Below, piece by piece: positions 10,292 to 21,337 of a DNA stretch of 64,000 nt; position 1 is the first letter of the stretch; the number at the start of each line of letters is the position of its first letter. A program made the position numbers and the translations under genes. This DNA comes from Chlorokybus atmophyticus (taxonomy: Eukaryota > Streptophyta > Chlorokybophyceae > Chlorokybales > Chlorokybaceae), in contig RHPI01002262.1 of assembly GCA_009103225.1 (NCBI GenBank), positions 785,213 through 849,212 on the forward strand, given 5' to 3'. The notes under the pieces are model-generated. The model worked only from the letters and a program-made list of their open reading frames with translations. It did not search any database and was not told the DNA's origin.

Positions 10292-12540
10292 GCGTGTAAG
10301 TGTACATAGGCAAACACGTGTATATGTGCATATGTAATGTGCACACAAAGTCGTTTTACTGTATGCATACACACATGTTTACATAATGCTGTATACATAC
10401 ACAATGACAATGTACACATGCTTGCTTAGACTCGCTGCTTTATCAGGTGCAACAAGATGAGTTGCGACTAGCAACTGCGCATGCGGATGTGGAGTCGTTC
10501 TCCCGGCGTGCGGACACAGCGGAGAGCGACTTGGCGAAAGCGATTGCGAGCCGTGACACCATGGAAGAGGAGTTGAAGCTGACGAGGGCGCAGTTGAATG
10601 CCACACGGTACGTAATTTTGCATACTTATAGTTGCACACATAAAAACTCATACACACGTGCGCACGTACGCACGCACGCACACACGCACAGCACTGCTGC
10701 AATGCAATCAGCGAACTGCAACCTTTCGTTATCTACTTGGGTTTTGACTCCATTGTTTGACTTTGTTGTGAGTTACATAACTTGCGCAACATGCTTACAA
10801 CAGCCACCTTTCGGTTGTCACTTTTCTCACATGAGTTCAACTCGCTGATTGCACACTTTGCGTCCTTCTCTGCAGTGAGGAGCTGCGGCTTGTGCGCGTG
10901 GACTCGGCTGCCGCTGTGCAAGGTTCTGCAACTGCCATAAGCGCAGCAGATTCAGCAGAGGACAAGGCTCAGATTGCACGCAACCTGGAGTTCACAGTAC
11001 GCACCGTCCTTGACATCATTCAGCATGCTCAATGATCAGATCTGCATTCGTGTGCTACCTTTGCTTGTGCGTGTAATGATGTGTGTACTTGTGTGTGCAG
11101 GTCAGGCGCCTGCGCCTTGAGCTTGAAGAGTACAAGACGGAGTTGCAGCAAGAGCGCGAACAACGCCAGTCTGAAGTGAAAGAGCTTGCCAGAATGAGAG
11201 AAAGCCTTGCTGAAGCGCAACAGCAGGCAAGCCACATGGTTGTATCTGTATGAAGGTTGTACGAGTGCATGCGTGCATGTATTAGGCTGCACATGCAAGG
11301 CACATATAGTTGTCTGTTGTGTGGACGCGCTGTGCAATGGTGACTACAGCTGTGATGTGTGCCAGCTGGCTGATGTAGACAAGCGGGATGACGAGCAACA
11401 GATGCTGCAAGCTGCGATTGATGCTCAGGAACAAGCCCAACGGGTATGCAACCGTTGTTGGCTATGTGCCTTTGTTTATGTCTGACTGTTGCCATGTTAT
11501 GTCTGACTGTTGCCATGCAGATGTGCGATCAGCTGCTGCGCGAGGCCGCTGTCACGCGAGCCGTCCTGCTTGCAGCGTACAAGCGGCTGCGTCAGCTGCC
11601 CTCATCGCCTCACACCAAGTCTGAGGGTTCGTTGTGCAAAGTGATGATGATGATGATGATGATAGTGATGATAGTGATGATGATGAATGCGGGACAATTC
11701 ATAACATGTTGCTGACAATCCGACATATTCATAGGCAACTTGCCTCTGTTGGAACACTTGTTGGATGCGCTCGAGTGTGAGCGTGAGGAGTTGCTGGCTG
11801 AGGTGGTTTTCCAATACGGCGCATGCTTGAGTAGATGACATTGTTTGCCTCTAACTCTAATTGTGATATGGTGTTTGCTCAGAGTAATGTTCGCCTCAGG
11901 TGGAGCAGCTGCAGTCTGAGAACAGCGCTGCGGCCGAAGCCGTGCACGCACAGAGCGGGCTGCTGAGCCACCTCGAAGCTCAGACAAAGGACCTGAAACA
12001 TGAGCTCCGCCACATTGATTCACTGTGCACCACCGATCCCTTACACAACTTGCATGGTGTGTTGCTGCTGTTGTTGTTGCTGCTGCTGTATGCATGCTTC
12101 CTCGCTTCTTTCATGAGGTAACACTCTGACATTAGCTCTGAGCGTTACACATGTTGCAGACGCCATTCCATTGACAAGCGACAATGGCGCTGACTCAAGG
12201 ATGGAGCGCTCACGAGAGGGCAGAGGGGAGAGTACTGCCCGTATGGCGCATGATGATGAGAGAGATGCAGTATCGTGGAAACTCAAGGAAGCCGAGCAGG
12301 AGCAATTCAGGCTGAAAGATAGCATCCGTCAGGTAACGCAGTTGGCATGTTGATGTGTCATCATATTGATAGAGATCTTTACCCCCATCATTCTATGTGG
12401 CTGTGGCACCTGTGATCAAGGCTTCACCTATACAATGTGTCACTCTGCAGGCGCAGCAGCGCATGGAGCAAGGCGTGAAGCGGTGGGCTCAATTAGAGGA
12501 GGAAGTAAGCGAGCTGCTCGCGGAAAGACAAGGCAGCTAA
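7985..12540 (+). CDS. Long coiled-coil protein, unrecognised (about 17 exons)
   Basis: A chain of short exons, each coding amphipathic heptad-type sequence rich in Ala, Glu, Gln, Arg and Leu. The first exon used (7985) reads MVDRVKHWLRGMDEE and then a Gly/Ser stretch. Later ones include ELQKLRKKYADSTRSLAQQA (8693), QVAASAQLAKANAQSRAALQ (about 9450), LEEQMALLRVLKGENEAQYE (about 9995), VQQDELRLATAHADVESFSR (10447), VRRLRLELEEYKTELQQERE (11101) and VEQLQSENSAAAEAVHAQSG (about 11900). The last exon ends EEEVSELLAERQGS and a TAA at 12538. No globular domain, membrane helix or signal peptide was seen. Such proteins are usually structural (centrosome, basal body, Golgi or chromosome scaffolds), but which is unknown. 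The start is uncertain; upstream exons may exist. Confidence 0.7.
10251..10292. repeat. (ACGC)n microsatellite in an intron
   Basis: About ten ACGC units in an intron of the coiled-coil gene. Alternating purine-pyrimidine sequence of this kind is prone to the Z-DNA form. Confidence 0.95.
11640..11690. repeat. (GAT)n microsatellite in intron
   Basis: GATGATGAT run with small interruptions in an intron of the coiled-coil gene. Confidence 0.9.
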
Positions 12541-13459
12541 CGCCATACGTTGTGTGTATACATTACATTGGCGTACATGTGCCATCATGCACAATGATTA
12601 TACAAGCTTAACAGGTCAACTTAGGTAAACGCGCACATGAGCTCAGCGTTTATGACTTATGTAAGTTGAATAATGCAATGCAGCCACATGGTTGCTACAA
12701 CGGGGGGCATCATGCTGCATGCACACAATATAGATGACAGGTACCGCCGAGCTCAGCGACCAAGAATAAGTATACCTACATGCTTGCAGCTGGTAACACT
12801 TTGATGCAGTGGCCTCCAGTCCAGTTGAGCTTTGTCCTGGGAGCTTTGTGTTGTACTATCTGGACATATCAATCAACCTTTGCTTCCGTAACAGCTATGG
12901 TGATGCCAGCGCACAATGTGACCGCCATCATGTAATCTACTTGGTTGCAATCTATTTGCTGTGCTTGTTTGTGCACACGCTTGCAATTACACACTTGCAG
13001 TCTACAGCTCGCACACTTGCACCCTATAGCTTTGTACTTGTAAGTGAGGTGGTACAGTTGGTGGTGAGGTCAGATGATGTTTTTGTTGTTGACTGCCATG
13101 ATGGTTTACTATGCCCAATGTATATAGTGCTCTAGACTGTGAAGGCACTCGCGCACAGACCTCCAGAAACAGCTTGCAAGAAGACCTGCCTTGCTGTGTT
13201 GAGTACAATCTTGTTGAAGGCACCCGTAAGCGACCCTATTGTCCAGTTTGCGTTGTTGCATTGCATACACTGATATTGACATTTCCCATACTCATCACTT
13301 CTACCCATGATCAACATCACATGCAGCGAGACACTTTAAGCTTAACTAACCCCAACTCAGAGGGTGTGAAAGCTGGAGAGAACAACACAATAGAAGATAC
13401 CATCCCAACTTTTGTTTATTGTCTGTGGCTGCCAAGACGGCGAACAGTACAGCTGTGTG
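12541..13459. other. Convergent intergenic region
   Basis: Lies between the 3' ends of the coiled-coil gene (+) and a B3/Tudor-like gene (-). It should hold both 3' UTRs. No coding signal could be supported. Confidence 0.5.
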
Positions 13460-16091
13460 TTAGGCCCTTAGGCAAGCCTTCTGTACTCTGACAACAAGCA
13501 ATTGTCGCATATTGGTGCAATCTTCAGCTGGACGTCTGAACTGCTTGACAGTCTTCCTTTCCCTGCGCAAACCTTTGAAAGCCTTGCGTTTGCAAATTGA
13601 CCGGGACCCTGGCCGGGACCCTTTGTAGGTTGTATTACCCTTAGGCAATATCAACTCAGCCTTCTCGTCCTCGCCCAAGTCCCATAACTGAGTGCCTATG
13701 CATTCATCATCCTCATACTTGATGTGGTGCGAGCATGTGGCCGCATCAAACTTCACCACAACACCTATGAAAGGAGCCAGATGAGTGGTAACATACTTGA
13801 ACAGATGATAACAGTGTGTCGTGCCACATTGTAAGTTCCTCACCTTTATACCACTTTTGATCTTCTGGCCAGTACACTCTGATGCTTTGGGCCACCAGAT
13901 GCGACCCTTTCAATGCAAGCTGCGCAACCATGACAGCTAAATACGGTCTCACGAACACAAATCTGTGTGCAGCACTGATCGTGTGGAAAATGATGAAAGC
14001 ACAGCAGGATGTTGTGCTGATGCACTGAGTGTGATGCTACTTGTATTTGCATACACAATGCAGCTGGGTTAGTGCTTACATGCTGACCTGTGCACCATGG
14101 TTGCCAGCGGCAGCCAGATCCTCTATCTTTCTCTTCAGCTCTTCATCAACTGGATGTGCATGTCGTAAGTACTCTTCAGCACCCTGAAATACTGCAGACA
14201 TATGTAGGATACATCTTACCTTCACAGCAACCGTCCTGTGCATGTGTGGCTGTGTCCACCACTGCAGGTGGCGCATCTGTAGCGTTGTCCAGCCGTGGTG
14301 GTTCTGCAAATCCCGGCTCGCCCTTGTTGTCAATCCTGTCATCTTTGCCCTCACCCTCCTCGTCCTCCTCCTCCTCCTCGTCCTCCTCGTCTTCGTCGGG
14401 ACTCTCATCATCCAGCTCCAGAGCATCGTTCTCACTGTCAGGATCAAGTTCCGAGTCATCGTGCAGGTTGAGGTCCCCATCCGAGTCATCTTCATCTGAC
14501 TCGGGCACTGCAGCTGGTGCAGGCGGACGGGAAGGACTGTCGCTGTCTTCAAACCCATCTGAATCCTACCCATCACATGAGTCAAAAGACCATGAATGAC
14601 TGTCTCAGACTGTTAGCTGACAGCCTTGCACATGACTTGTATGGCATCCTGACCTCGGTGAGCAGCTTGACGTTCTCTATGTGCTTGGTGCCGGCACGGA
14701 TGATTTCCATCTGATATGTGAATGCGCTCGGGTCTGGCTGGTAGCAGAGGACTGCATCACCAGTGCGGAGCTGCGTTACACCTGAAGATTGGTCACCTTT
14801 GTTCTCTTGCACAGGCGTGCACAATGGTACACACAGCAGCGATTGCAGACTGCGGGTGAGCTATGCATGCGAGTGTGTGCACATTCACTATAAATACACA
14901 TATTAAGTCAGCAGTTGGCAAGGGATTGCAGGTTGTGCTAAAGATTTTTACCAGCAAAGTGACGCCAACCACCGCTCAAGCCGCCACCATTGGCCCCCTT
15001 CCTGATAAACTTCATTGGGAAATCTACTTCCCGAAGCCGCATCATGACAGGAAACTGCTCATCTATCTGGCCCTGTAGGTTGTGTTGGGCGTTAGGCAGA
15101 GTTGCGTTGCCACCGTTTGGACACGCACACATACACAAGCGCACAAGCCTGTGACAATCGTAACAACTCTTCGGGGAGTCACCTTAGGTAGGTATGTGGC
15201 GAATTCAGCGGGCAATGCCATCCAGTAGCCTTTGGAAACATGTGATGGCAAGATTTTCTGTGACAACGATTGGCGAGATAAGCGTTGGTGGTGCAGTCTA
15301 TGCATGTCGTTGTTTATAACAAAGCTAATACCTTTGCAAAAGCTCGCCGGAGATTCTCGTCATCAATGTACTTCATGGCTGCATGCAAAGCCACTTCAGC
15401 TTGTCCATTCCTGAGAGTGTCCAACTCCTCTTGCGTGCAGAAGTCGCGGCATCCGTTCCAGCTCATACTTCCAGAGCCCGCTTCACGCTGCATGTTAATC
15501 GATGGAAAATTTACACGAGCATCCAAGCATGTCAGAACAGGATTATTGTGGCCGCAGCATGAGCGGTTGCTAACAAATGCTGGCAAAATGCTGTTATTTG
15601 AGAGGTGTACATGATTGAAAGCAGCCTCAGTGCTGCATGTTCTGACCTTGCTGTTGCGCCTGCCTCCTCTTCTGGGTTTTGCATCAACAATCTGCGCATA
15701 CTCATGGTCTTTCTCTGCGTAGTTGACCTTTGGAACGCCGACGAATCTAGTTAAGTTGGAAGGTTAGTATACTGTTCAGGCAACCTTTGACCCCAGTGCA
15801 GCATGTTGCAATGAATAGTCACCTGCTAGATGTACGCACGGGTGATGCCGCAAGCAAAGAGTGCGCTCGTGCTTGCACATTTCTGTGATTATAATGCACA
15901 CTGTGAGACACATATTCAAGATGCTTTAAGGGCACCGCTTTAAGTCAGACGGCATGCAGCTACCTTCTGGGTGGTGTTGCCTTCTTGCGCAAGGATTCTG
16001 CATGCTCCAATAATTGCAAATCCCGTAACTTCTGCTTGTTAGCTTCCACTCGCTCACGGCGCTGTGCCTCAAGGTCTACATGCAACACCAT
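13460..16091 (-). CDS. B3-domain plus Tudor-like nuclear protein, copy A
   Basis: Multi-exon. The proposed start at 16091 gives MVLHVDLEAQRRERVEANKQ, a basic helix. Next come exons with CTQEELDTLRNGQAEVALHA (about 15430) and then a B3-like domain (15180-14640): FPVMMRLREVDFPMKF, GGGLSGGWRHFAGKNL, LRTGDAVLCYQPDP, FTYQMEIIRAG. A strongly acidic linker follows (14500-14330, DEDEEDEEEEEDEEGEGKDD). A C-terminal Tudor/agenet-like module has YWPEDQKWYKG, GVVVKFDAATCSHHIKYEDD and GTQLWDLGEDEK (13900-13660), then a Lys/Arg tail. B3 domains bind DNA in plants and Tudor-like folds bind methylated histone tails; a chromatin or transcription role is inferred. It shares the full domain order with the gene at 17661, facing away from it. 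Confidence 0.75.
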
Positions 16092-17660
16092 TGTGGGCAA
16101 AACCTGCATTGCCAGAAGCATTGAGCAGATTGAGCCTCCAACTGTCTTACAAAACACACACACGCAGTAGAAGGCAAAATGGATGCAGACAATGCGCGTA
16201 CACTGGTCGCACGAAGAGCAAGCCATAACCTGTTGTACAAACTGAATCAACTGAATCAACTTGTACATGCTTGCTGGCACGCAAGTTAGGGTCGATTTTC
16301 AGCTGATGGGGTCAGTAGTATTCTTTCCTTAGGAGGCTGAACTGTGACACAGCAGTAGCAACGAAATCAAAACTTGCAGCAGCTTGCTGCTTCACTGTGG
16401 CTTGCACCAATCGTGCATGCTGAAGAATACCGGAAGAACTCAAGTTGCATTGTGTAGGGAGTGATTGAGAGGAAGATGAAGAAGAGGCAGCATTGCATGC
16501 ACGCCAGACTGGTTGGCAAGAACCAGTCAAAAGCTTGGACATTGGCAGGTTTGGTAACAGACTGCAGCCGCAAGCAAATGACGGATTGTATTACAAAACA
16601 ACGCTTTGCGTGTCTTGCATACCATAATATCTCAAGGGTTCAGACGGACCACACCTTACCAATCAGCAGCAGCCAGAAGCAATCCAATGCAACGAACAGC
16701 TAGGGGAAGATGCTGATCCGCGAGCACCAAACCCTTCAGGTGACGTATCCAACTCTCGCAGACTGCAGCTCTTTACAACCCTGGCTATGCCACCAGCAAT
16801 GCCAACGCCAAGCTTGCCGCCGCCGCCGTAATAGCGTCCAGCGCAACCTTTTTGGCGGTTTGTGGTCAAGTCACGGCCGGTTGGGGTCGTAAACTCAAAC
16901 CGGCCGTCTTGAACGGTTACGAATCACCTAAGCAGCCGCCCAATATCGGTCATGGCGTCATGGTAAGCTGCCATTGTCCGGCATTAGCTTCTGAATGTCC
17001 GAACAGAAGCGGTTTCCCGCGCGATTGTCATGGTTAGTTAGCCACGTTATTTTAACCATGTGGGGAAGCATGCAGCAGCCAAGCTGATGCTACCAGCTAT
17101 GCTGCAGCTTGCCGTTGAGGCGTCGGCAGCTGTGAGCTTCTCCTGCTTGTGGTTGTGGCTGAGGACGTGGTCGTGATTGTGTGTTGTAGCTTCTTGAGCA
17201 TGCTTGAGGTTGCATGAAAGCCTGTGCGGCTGTGTGTACGGTCAGGCGGGCGTTTGGCTGGCTGGCTGGCTGGCAAGCGTAGCCGGCGTCAGCGTTGGGC
17301 GCTGCTTGTTGCTAAGCGGAGCGGAGAAAACTTTCTTCAAGAAAGCGCGCACTTTCTTTCAAAAAGAACGCTTGTTGTCAGGTAGCTACGTGCATGTAAG
17401 CAGTAGACAGACGTTAAGTACATAACTTTTGACGGCAAGCAGTGCAGTTTGGAGAACCCACATTGCTTGGTAATCCTGTAGCTTTTCGCGAGATGACCAC
17501 TTGCCTCAGTGTCATACTCATTGGCACATGAAAGCTACAAGATGGTATAGCAGTTTGAAAGTGAAGTTTGTGTGACATGTCAGCTGACTCGTGCAAGCGC
17601 TGTGTGTAGCTTGTCAGAGTGGTTGTCTGCTTCGGCTGACACCACTACTCTGGGCAAGAA
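16092..17660. promoter_or_regulatory. Shared upstream region of the two B3/Tudor-like paralogues
   Basis: About 1.57 kb between divergent starts with no supported exon. It holds a 10-bp-stem hairpin ACGGCCGGTT (16873-16882) with AACCGGCCGT (16898-16907), and a CTTTC/GAAAG-rich patch at 17330-17375. Both 5' leaders and promoters must be here. Confidence 0.5.
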
Positions 17661-20218
17661 ATGGTTGACGGGTTGAGTGAGCTTGAGGCGCAGCGGAAGG
17701 CACGCATCGAAGCCAACAAGCACAAGCTTCTGGAGCTTAACCTCGCACAGCATGCCAGCGCACTGCGGCAAACCACTCCGCGCAAGAGGTTTGTACTTTC
17801 CAAATGGGTGTAACAAACGCAAACAGTCGCTGTGCTTGTTACTGTGTACAGCAGCATGCAGATTGCATGCACTGAGCTATGTCACATAACCAGCTAGTTA
17901 ATTGATCCGCTGTGCTGCATGCAGACCTACGCAACCCAAAACCCCGGCGTCTGCACCAGTTGGTTCAAGGCGCTTATCTGACAGGTGCGGCCAAGCACAG
18001 CACATGCAAACACAACACACAAGGTCTGATAACTCTGCCCGTCATTGCAGGGTGCGCAACATAACGCCCGTCAGCTGCAATTTGGAGAAAATATACCGCA
18101 TGAGCAGGTTTGCAAGGACCGGGAGGCTTACTCGCTCTGATAGAAAGGAGTGTGAAGCAGCAGAACTAGCTAGTCTCCGTAATGGCAAGGCTAAGATGGC
18201 ACGTAAGTATGTATACAGGTGAATGGTCCCCCTCTCCTGCTTGAGTAACAATCCTCACGAGTGTCAGCACATGCAACTGACAAAAGGATGCTGCTGCAGA
18301 TGAAGCTGCTGAAGAACTAGAAGCTGCATCGCCATACCCTGGAGTAGTAAGAGTAAGTACTACTGCTTCTTATACGGAAAACATTGCCATTGGACAGCTG
18401 CTGACTGTCTTGTTGTCAGCCTATGTTGCCTTCGCATGTTTCTGGCGGCTACTGGTTGCAAATGAGTATGAGCTACCACAAAACATACATGCCTCAGGTA
18501 TGTTTCATGTTACTCCAGCCAAGCAGCTTGCTCGCATGCAATGCTGTGTGCATGTTCACGTAGGGCGCCACTGGGGACAAGCACCAGATCTACTTGAGGC
18601 TGAAGAACCGTCCTGACTTGCCATTGTGGGATATCGTCTACTTGTCCAGACCAGGCGGCTCGGGTGGCCTGTCAGGCGGGTGGAGAGGCTTTGCCATTGA
18701 TTTGGAGCTGCGTGTTGGCGATGCAGTGCTGTTTGAGAAGCCAATGGAGGACACGTGGGTGTATGAAGTTACAGTGGTTAGAGCAGGAGAAAGAGAAGCA
18801 GATGAGATCAACACTGAAAACATTCGCATACTCATGGTATGTGAGTGTGCAACCCTTGCACGCTGGTGTGCCTTGTACATGCTTGCAATGCATGTTCATG
18901 TGCTGTTCTTATGTGCAGCAACAAGCAGGTCTGGAAGATGGTGATAATTCATCAGAAGAGGACACAGATGATCAAGTAGAAGACGCGAGGCTGAAGCCGA
19001 AGCCAAAGCAGAGCACAGTGGAAGAAGAGCTGCTGCGAGTCAAGACACCTCAAGTAGCTGACCTACCAAGAACCAAGCGTGGCAAGCGCGTGGTTCCGGA
19101 TGATGAGCAGCCCGCTGTTGTTGTGAAGACGGACACCGATGAAATACTAGCTGCACTTGATGACATAGAGCCCTCAGGTGTGTATCCAACATTGCTGTGT
19201 GGAAGCTGCTTGCCCACATGCTGTGCTTTACCTTGATTTGTGCAGCGGCAGTGATGGCGGCATTCCAAAGTGCACTTGCACACGAGGACGACTGTCCAGG
19301 CAAGCACTTGTTATTGTTATTAACGCACGTGCTTGTGCATGCTTGGGTAGCAGTGTCATAGCATGCTTTGTCTGTCAAGCGATGCACGCATACACCTGAG
19401 CAGTAGCCTCAGCGACTTCGCACAGCCTTACCAACTTGTAAATGCGTCACGGTATGCGAGTACCTTGGAACTGAGCGCCCATTCATCTTTACCTGTACCT
19501 CCAGGAGATGACCTTGATGATGCTGTCATCAACATGTTTGAAGCTGCACTTGCTGGTGGCAACAGCAACGAAGACGCTGTGCCCAATCTAGCAGGTGTGT
19601 GACCATCTGTTATCAAGGAAGCTCTGGAGATGTTTGTAGATACAGAAGTGCACATGCACGAACACAGAGTAACGCACACACACGAAACAGTCACTACCCG
19701 GGTTGGGGCCACAAACATGCTCCTTTGCGCACCAACATGCTTGCATATCGGTGCGCAGAGGAGAAGGAACGGAAGCGAAGTGTGTCATTAGCATTGTCAA
19801 CTGGTCTTCAGAAGCAAGTGGCATCATTTAACACGTTGGGTGCGACGTTGGCAACGATGGGGGCGCAAGCAGAGGGCACGAAGCTGCGAATCTTCTCTGC
19901 TACTCTCAATACCTGGTTGAACGGCATTATCATCAGATATACAGCCTCTGACATCTCACACGAGATCCACTTTGAGGACAACACTATTGTTACTTGCCAG
20001 TTGTGGGATTTGCGGGACGACGAACTGGCACTCATTGAAGGACAACCCGCTGGTGAGTATTGAAGATAACTGTCCCATTCTATGTTGCCAGCGTGTGCGT
20101 GTGCGTGTTGTGATGCTAACCTGAGGTGGACGCAGTTGCAGGCCAGCTGCGCTTGACTGACTACTACAAGACGGTGAAAGCCTCACAAGCGACAGGGTCG
20201 GCGAAGGCCGAGCGTTGA
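17661..20218 (+). CDS. B3-domain plus Tudor-like nuclear protein, copy B
   Basis: Exons with agreeing phases: 17661-17788, 17925-17994, 18051-18202, 18300-18352, 18564-18836, then 18920-19179 and several more to TGA at 20216. The start MVDGLSELEAQRKARIEANK matches the paralogue. The B3-like domain (exon at 18564) reads QIYLRLKNRPDLPLWDIVYL, GGLSGGWRGFAIDLELRVGD, AVLFEKP and TWVYEVTVVRAGE. An acidic, Lys-rich linker (EEDTDDQVEDARLKPKPKQS) and two short acidic helices (about 19245 and 19505) follow. The Tudor-like module ends the protein: TLNTWLNGIIIRYTASDISH and QLWDLRDDE, then LTDYYKTVKASQ. The basic stretch PRTKRGKRVVP could be a nuclear localisation signal. Function inferred: chromatin-associated DNA binding. 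Exon ends between 19179 and 19750 are less certain and may include a GC donor. Confidence 0.77.
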
Positions 20219-21337
20219 CGTGTTTGTATAAAATCTGTGAGTTTTTGGTACGCACACATGCATAGCATTGCATATACGCTACACAGAAGCAGCAGAGTAT
20301 GTGCATTACACGCATAACTAGTACTAGCACTGTAGGTAGTTTGTTGCGGTAGACCGGAACAAGGATATATGTACAGCAGAGCCAATTTGTATCTGCGTCG
20401 GTGTTTGGCAGTGCATAGAGTCAGCCAAATTTGCGTGCTACATACCATCTTGACCTCAACTAGACGGGTGAGTAGTTAGTCTTACGTGTTGTCTCACCAC
20501 TAGCCCATTATTGTGCCAAGTTTGCGCCATGAGAGCTCAGTCTGCCTGCACGTGGCTGCTGCAGTCGTATAATCTGGGCTTTCAATTTCTCTCATGTGCT
20601 TGGGCTTTGTATACTTGTATACTTGCCTCATGGCAACCTGGTGTGTTTGCTGTGCAGTAGGTGCGACTCGCACGGAGAGCTTCCATTTGCGCATGGATGG
20701 CATTGCAGTCCTCAGTCATGTCTGCTAGCTGCAAACCATCACTCAGTTGTGTTACCTGCTCGCATCAACTGACACATTATCAACAAGCGCCCAGGGGCAA
20801 GGTCAAAGCCCTGCTAGTACAACCTCGCATCACAGCATTCCCACTGATGCATGGTAGCTGCGTGTTTTTGCAAGGCCATTTACTACATACTAGGCAGCAG
20901 CTAGCTTAGCAGCCCAGTGGTTAATGAGAGTGCTTCATGGTGTGGTGAGTAGACTGCTCATGCATGTGCGTGTCACACTCTCATGCATGGCACAATCCTT
21001 GCATTCAATTAATTACACTCTCGATGTAAACTTGACATGGGCTATGCAATGGTTCATTTGCTAAAGCAATGACTACCAGCCCAACACCACAACAGCAATT
21101 GTCCCCATTGAAAAAGGCGTGTGCGTCCCTGTGGTAACCTTTTGAAGCTGCCGTTTCATATCTGCAATAAAGCATGACAGACAGTGAGAAAACATACAAT
21201 ATACCATGGCTGCTGGCTTGGACAACATTCATGTTGGAAGTGAACATCGCACCTTTCACCATCGCTGGTTGCCGGAGTCCCAATGTACAACAAGTCCAAT
21301 CGCTGGTTCACCCGACTTCAACTCAGGTGTGCTAAAC
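20219..21337 (-). other. Possible small minus-strand gene, unresolved
   Basis: Three coding-like pieces lie on the minus strand: MVKGAMFTSNMNVVQASSHG (about 21243), a helix with a hydrophobic patch ending FSMGTIAVVVLGW (about 21170-21070), and a helical piece beginning VTQLSDGLQLADMTEDCNAI (about 20755-20660). They suggest a short membrane or coiled-coil protein, but the splice phases could not be joined, so no CDS is claimed. The rest of the interval shows nothing recognisable. Confidence 0.3.

Noticed and set aside
10251-10292. CRISPR-like regular repeats
   Set aside because: Simple ACGC microsatellite without spacers; no CRISPR array was seen anywhere in the window.
14242-14499. Hydrophobic plus-strand ORF resembling a membrane protein (LLVLLLLLVLLVF)
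   Set aside because: Antisense of the Asp/Glu-rich linker of the B3/Tudor-like gene; CTC/GAG codons make Leu on the other strand.
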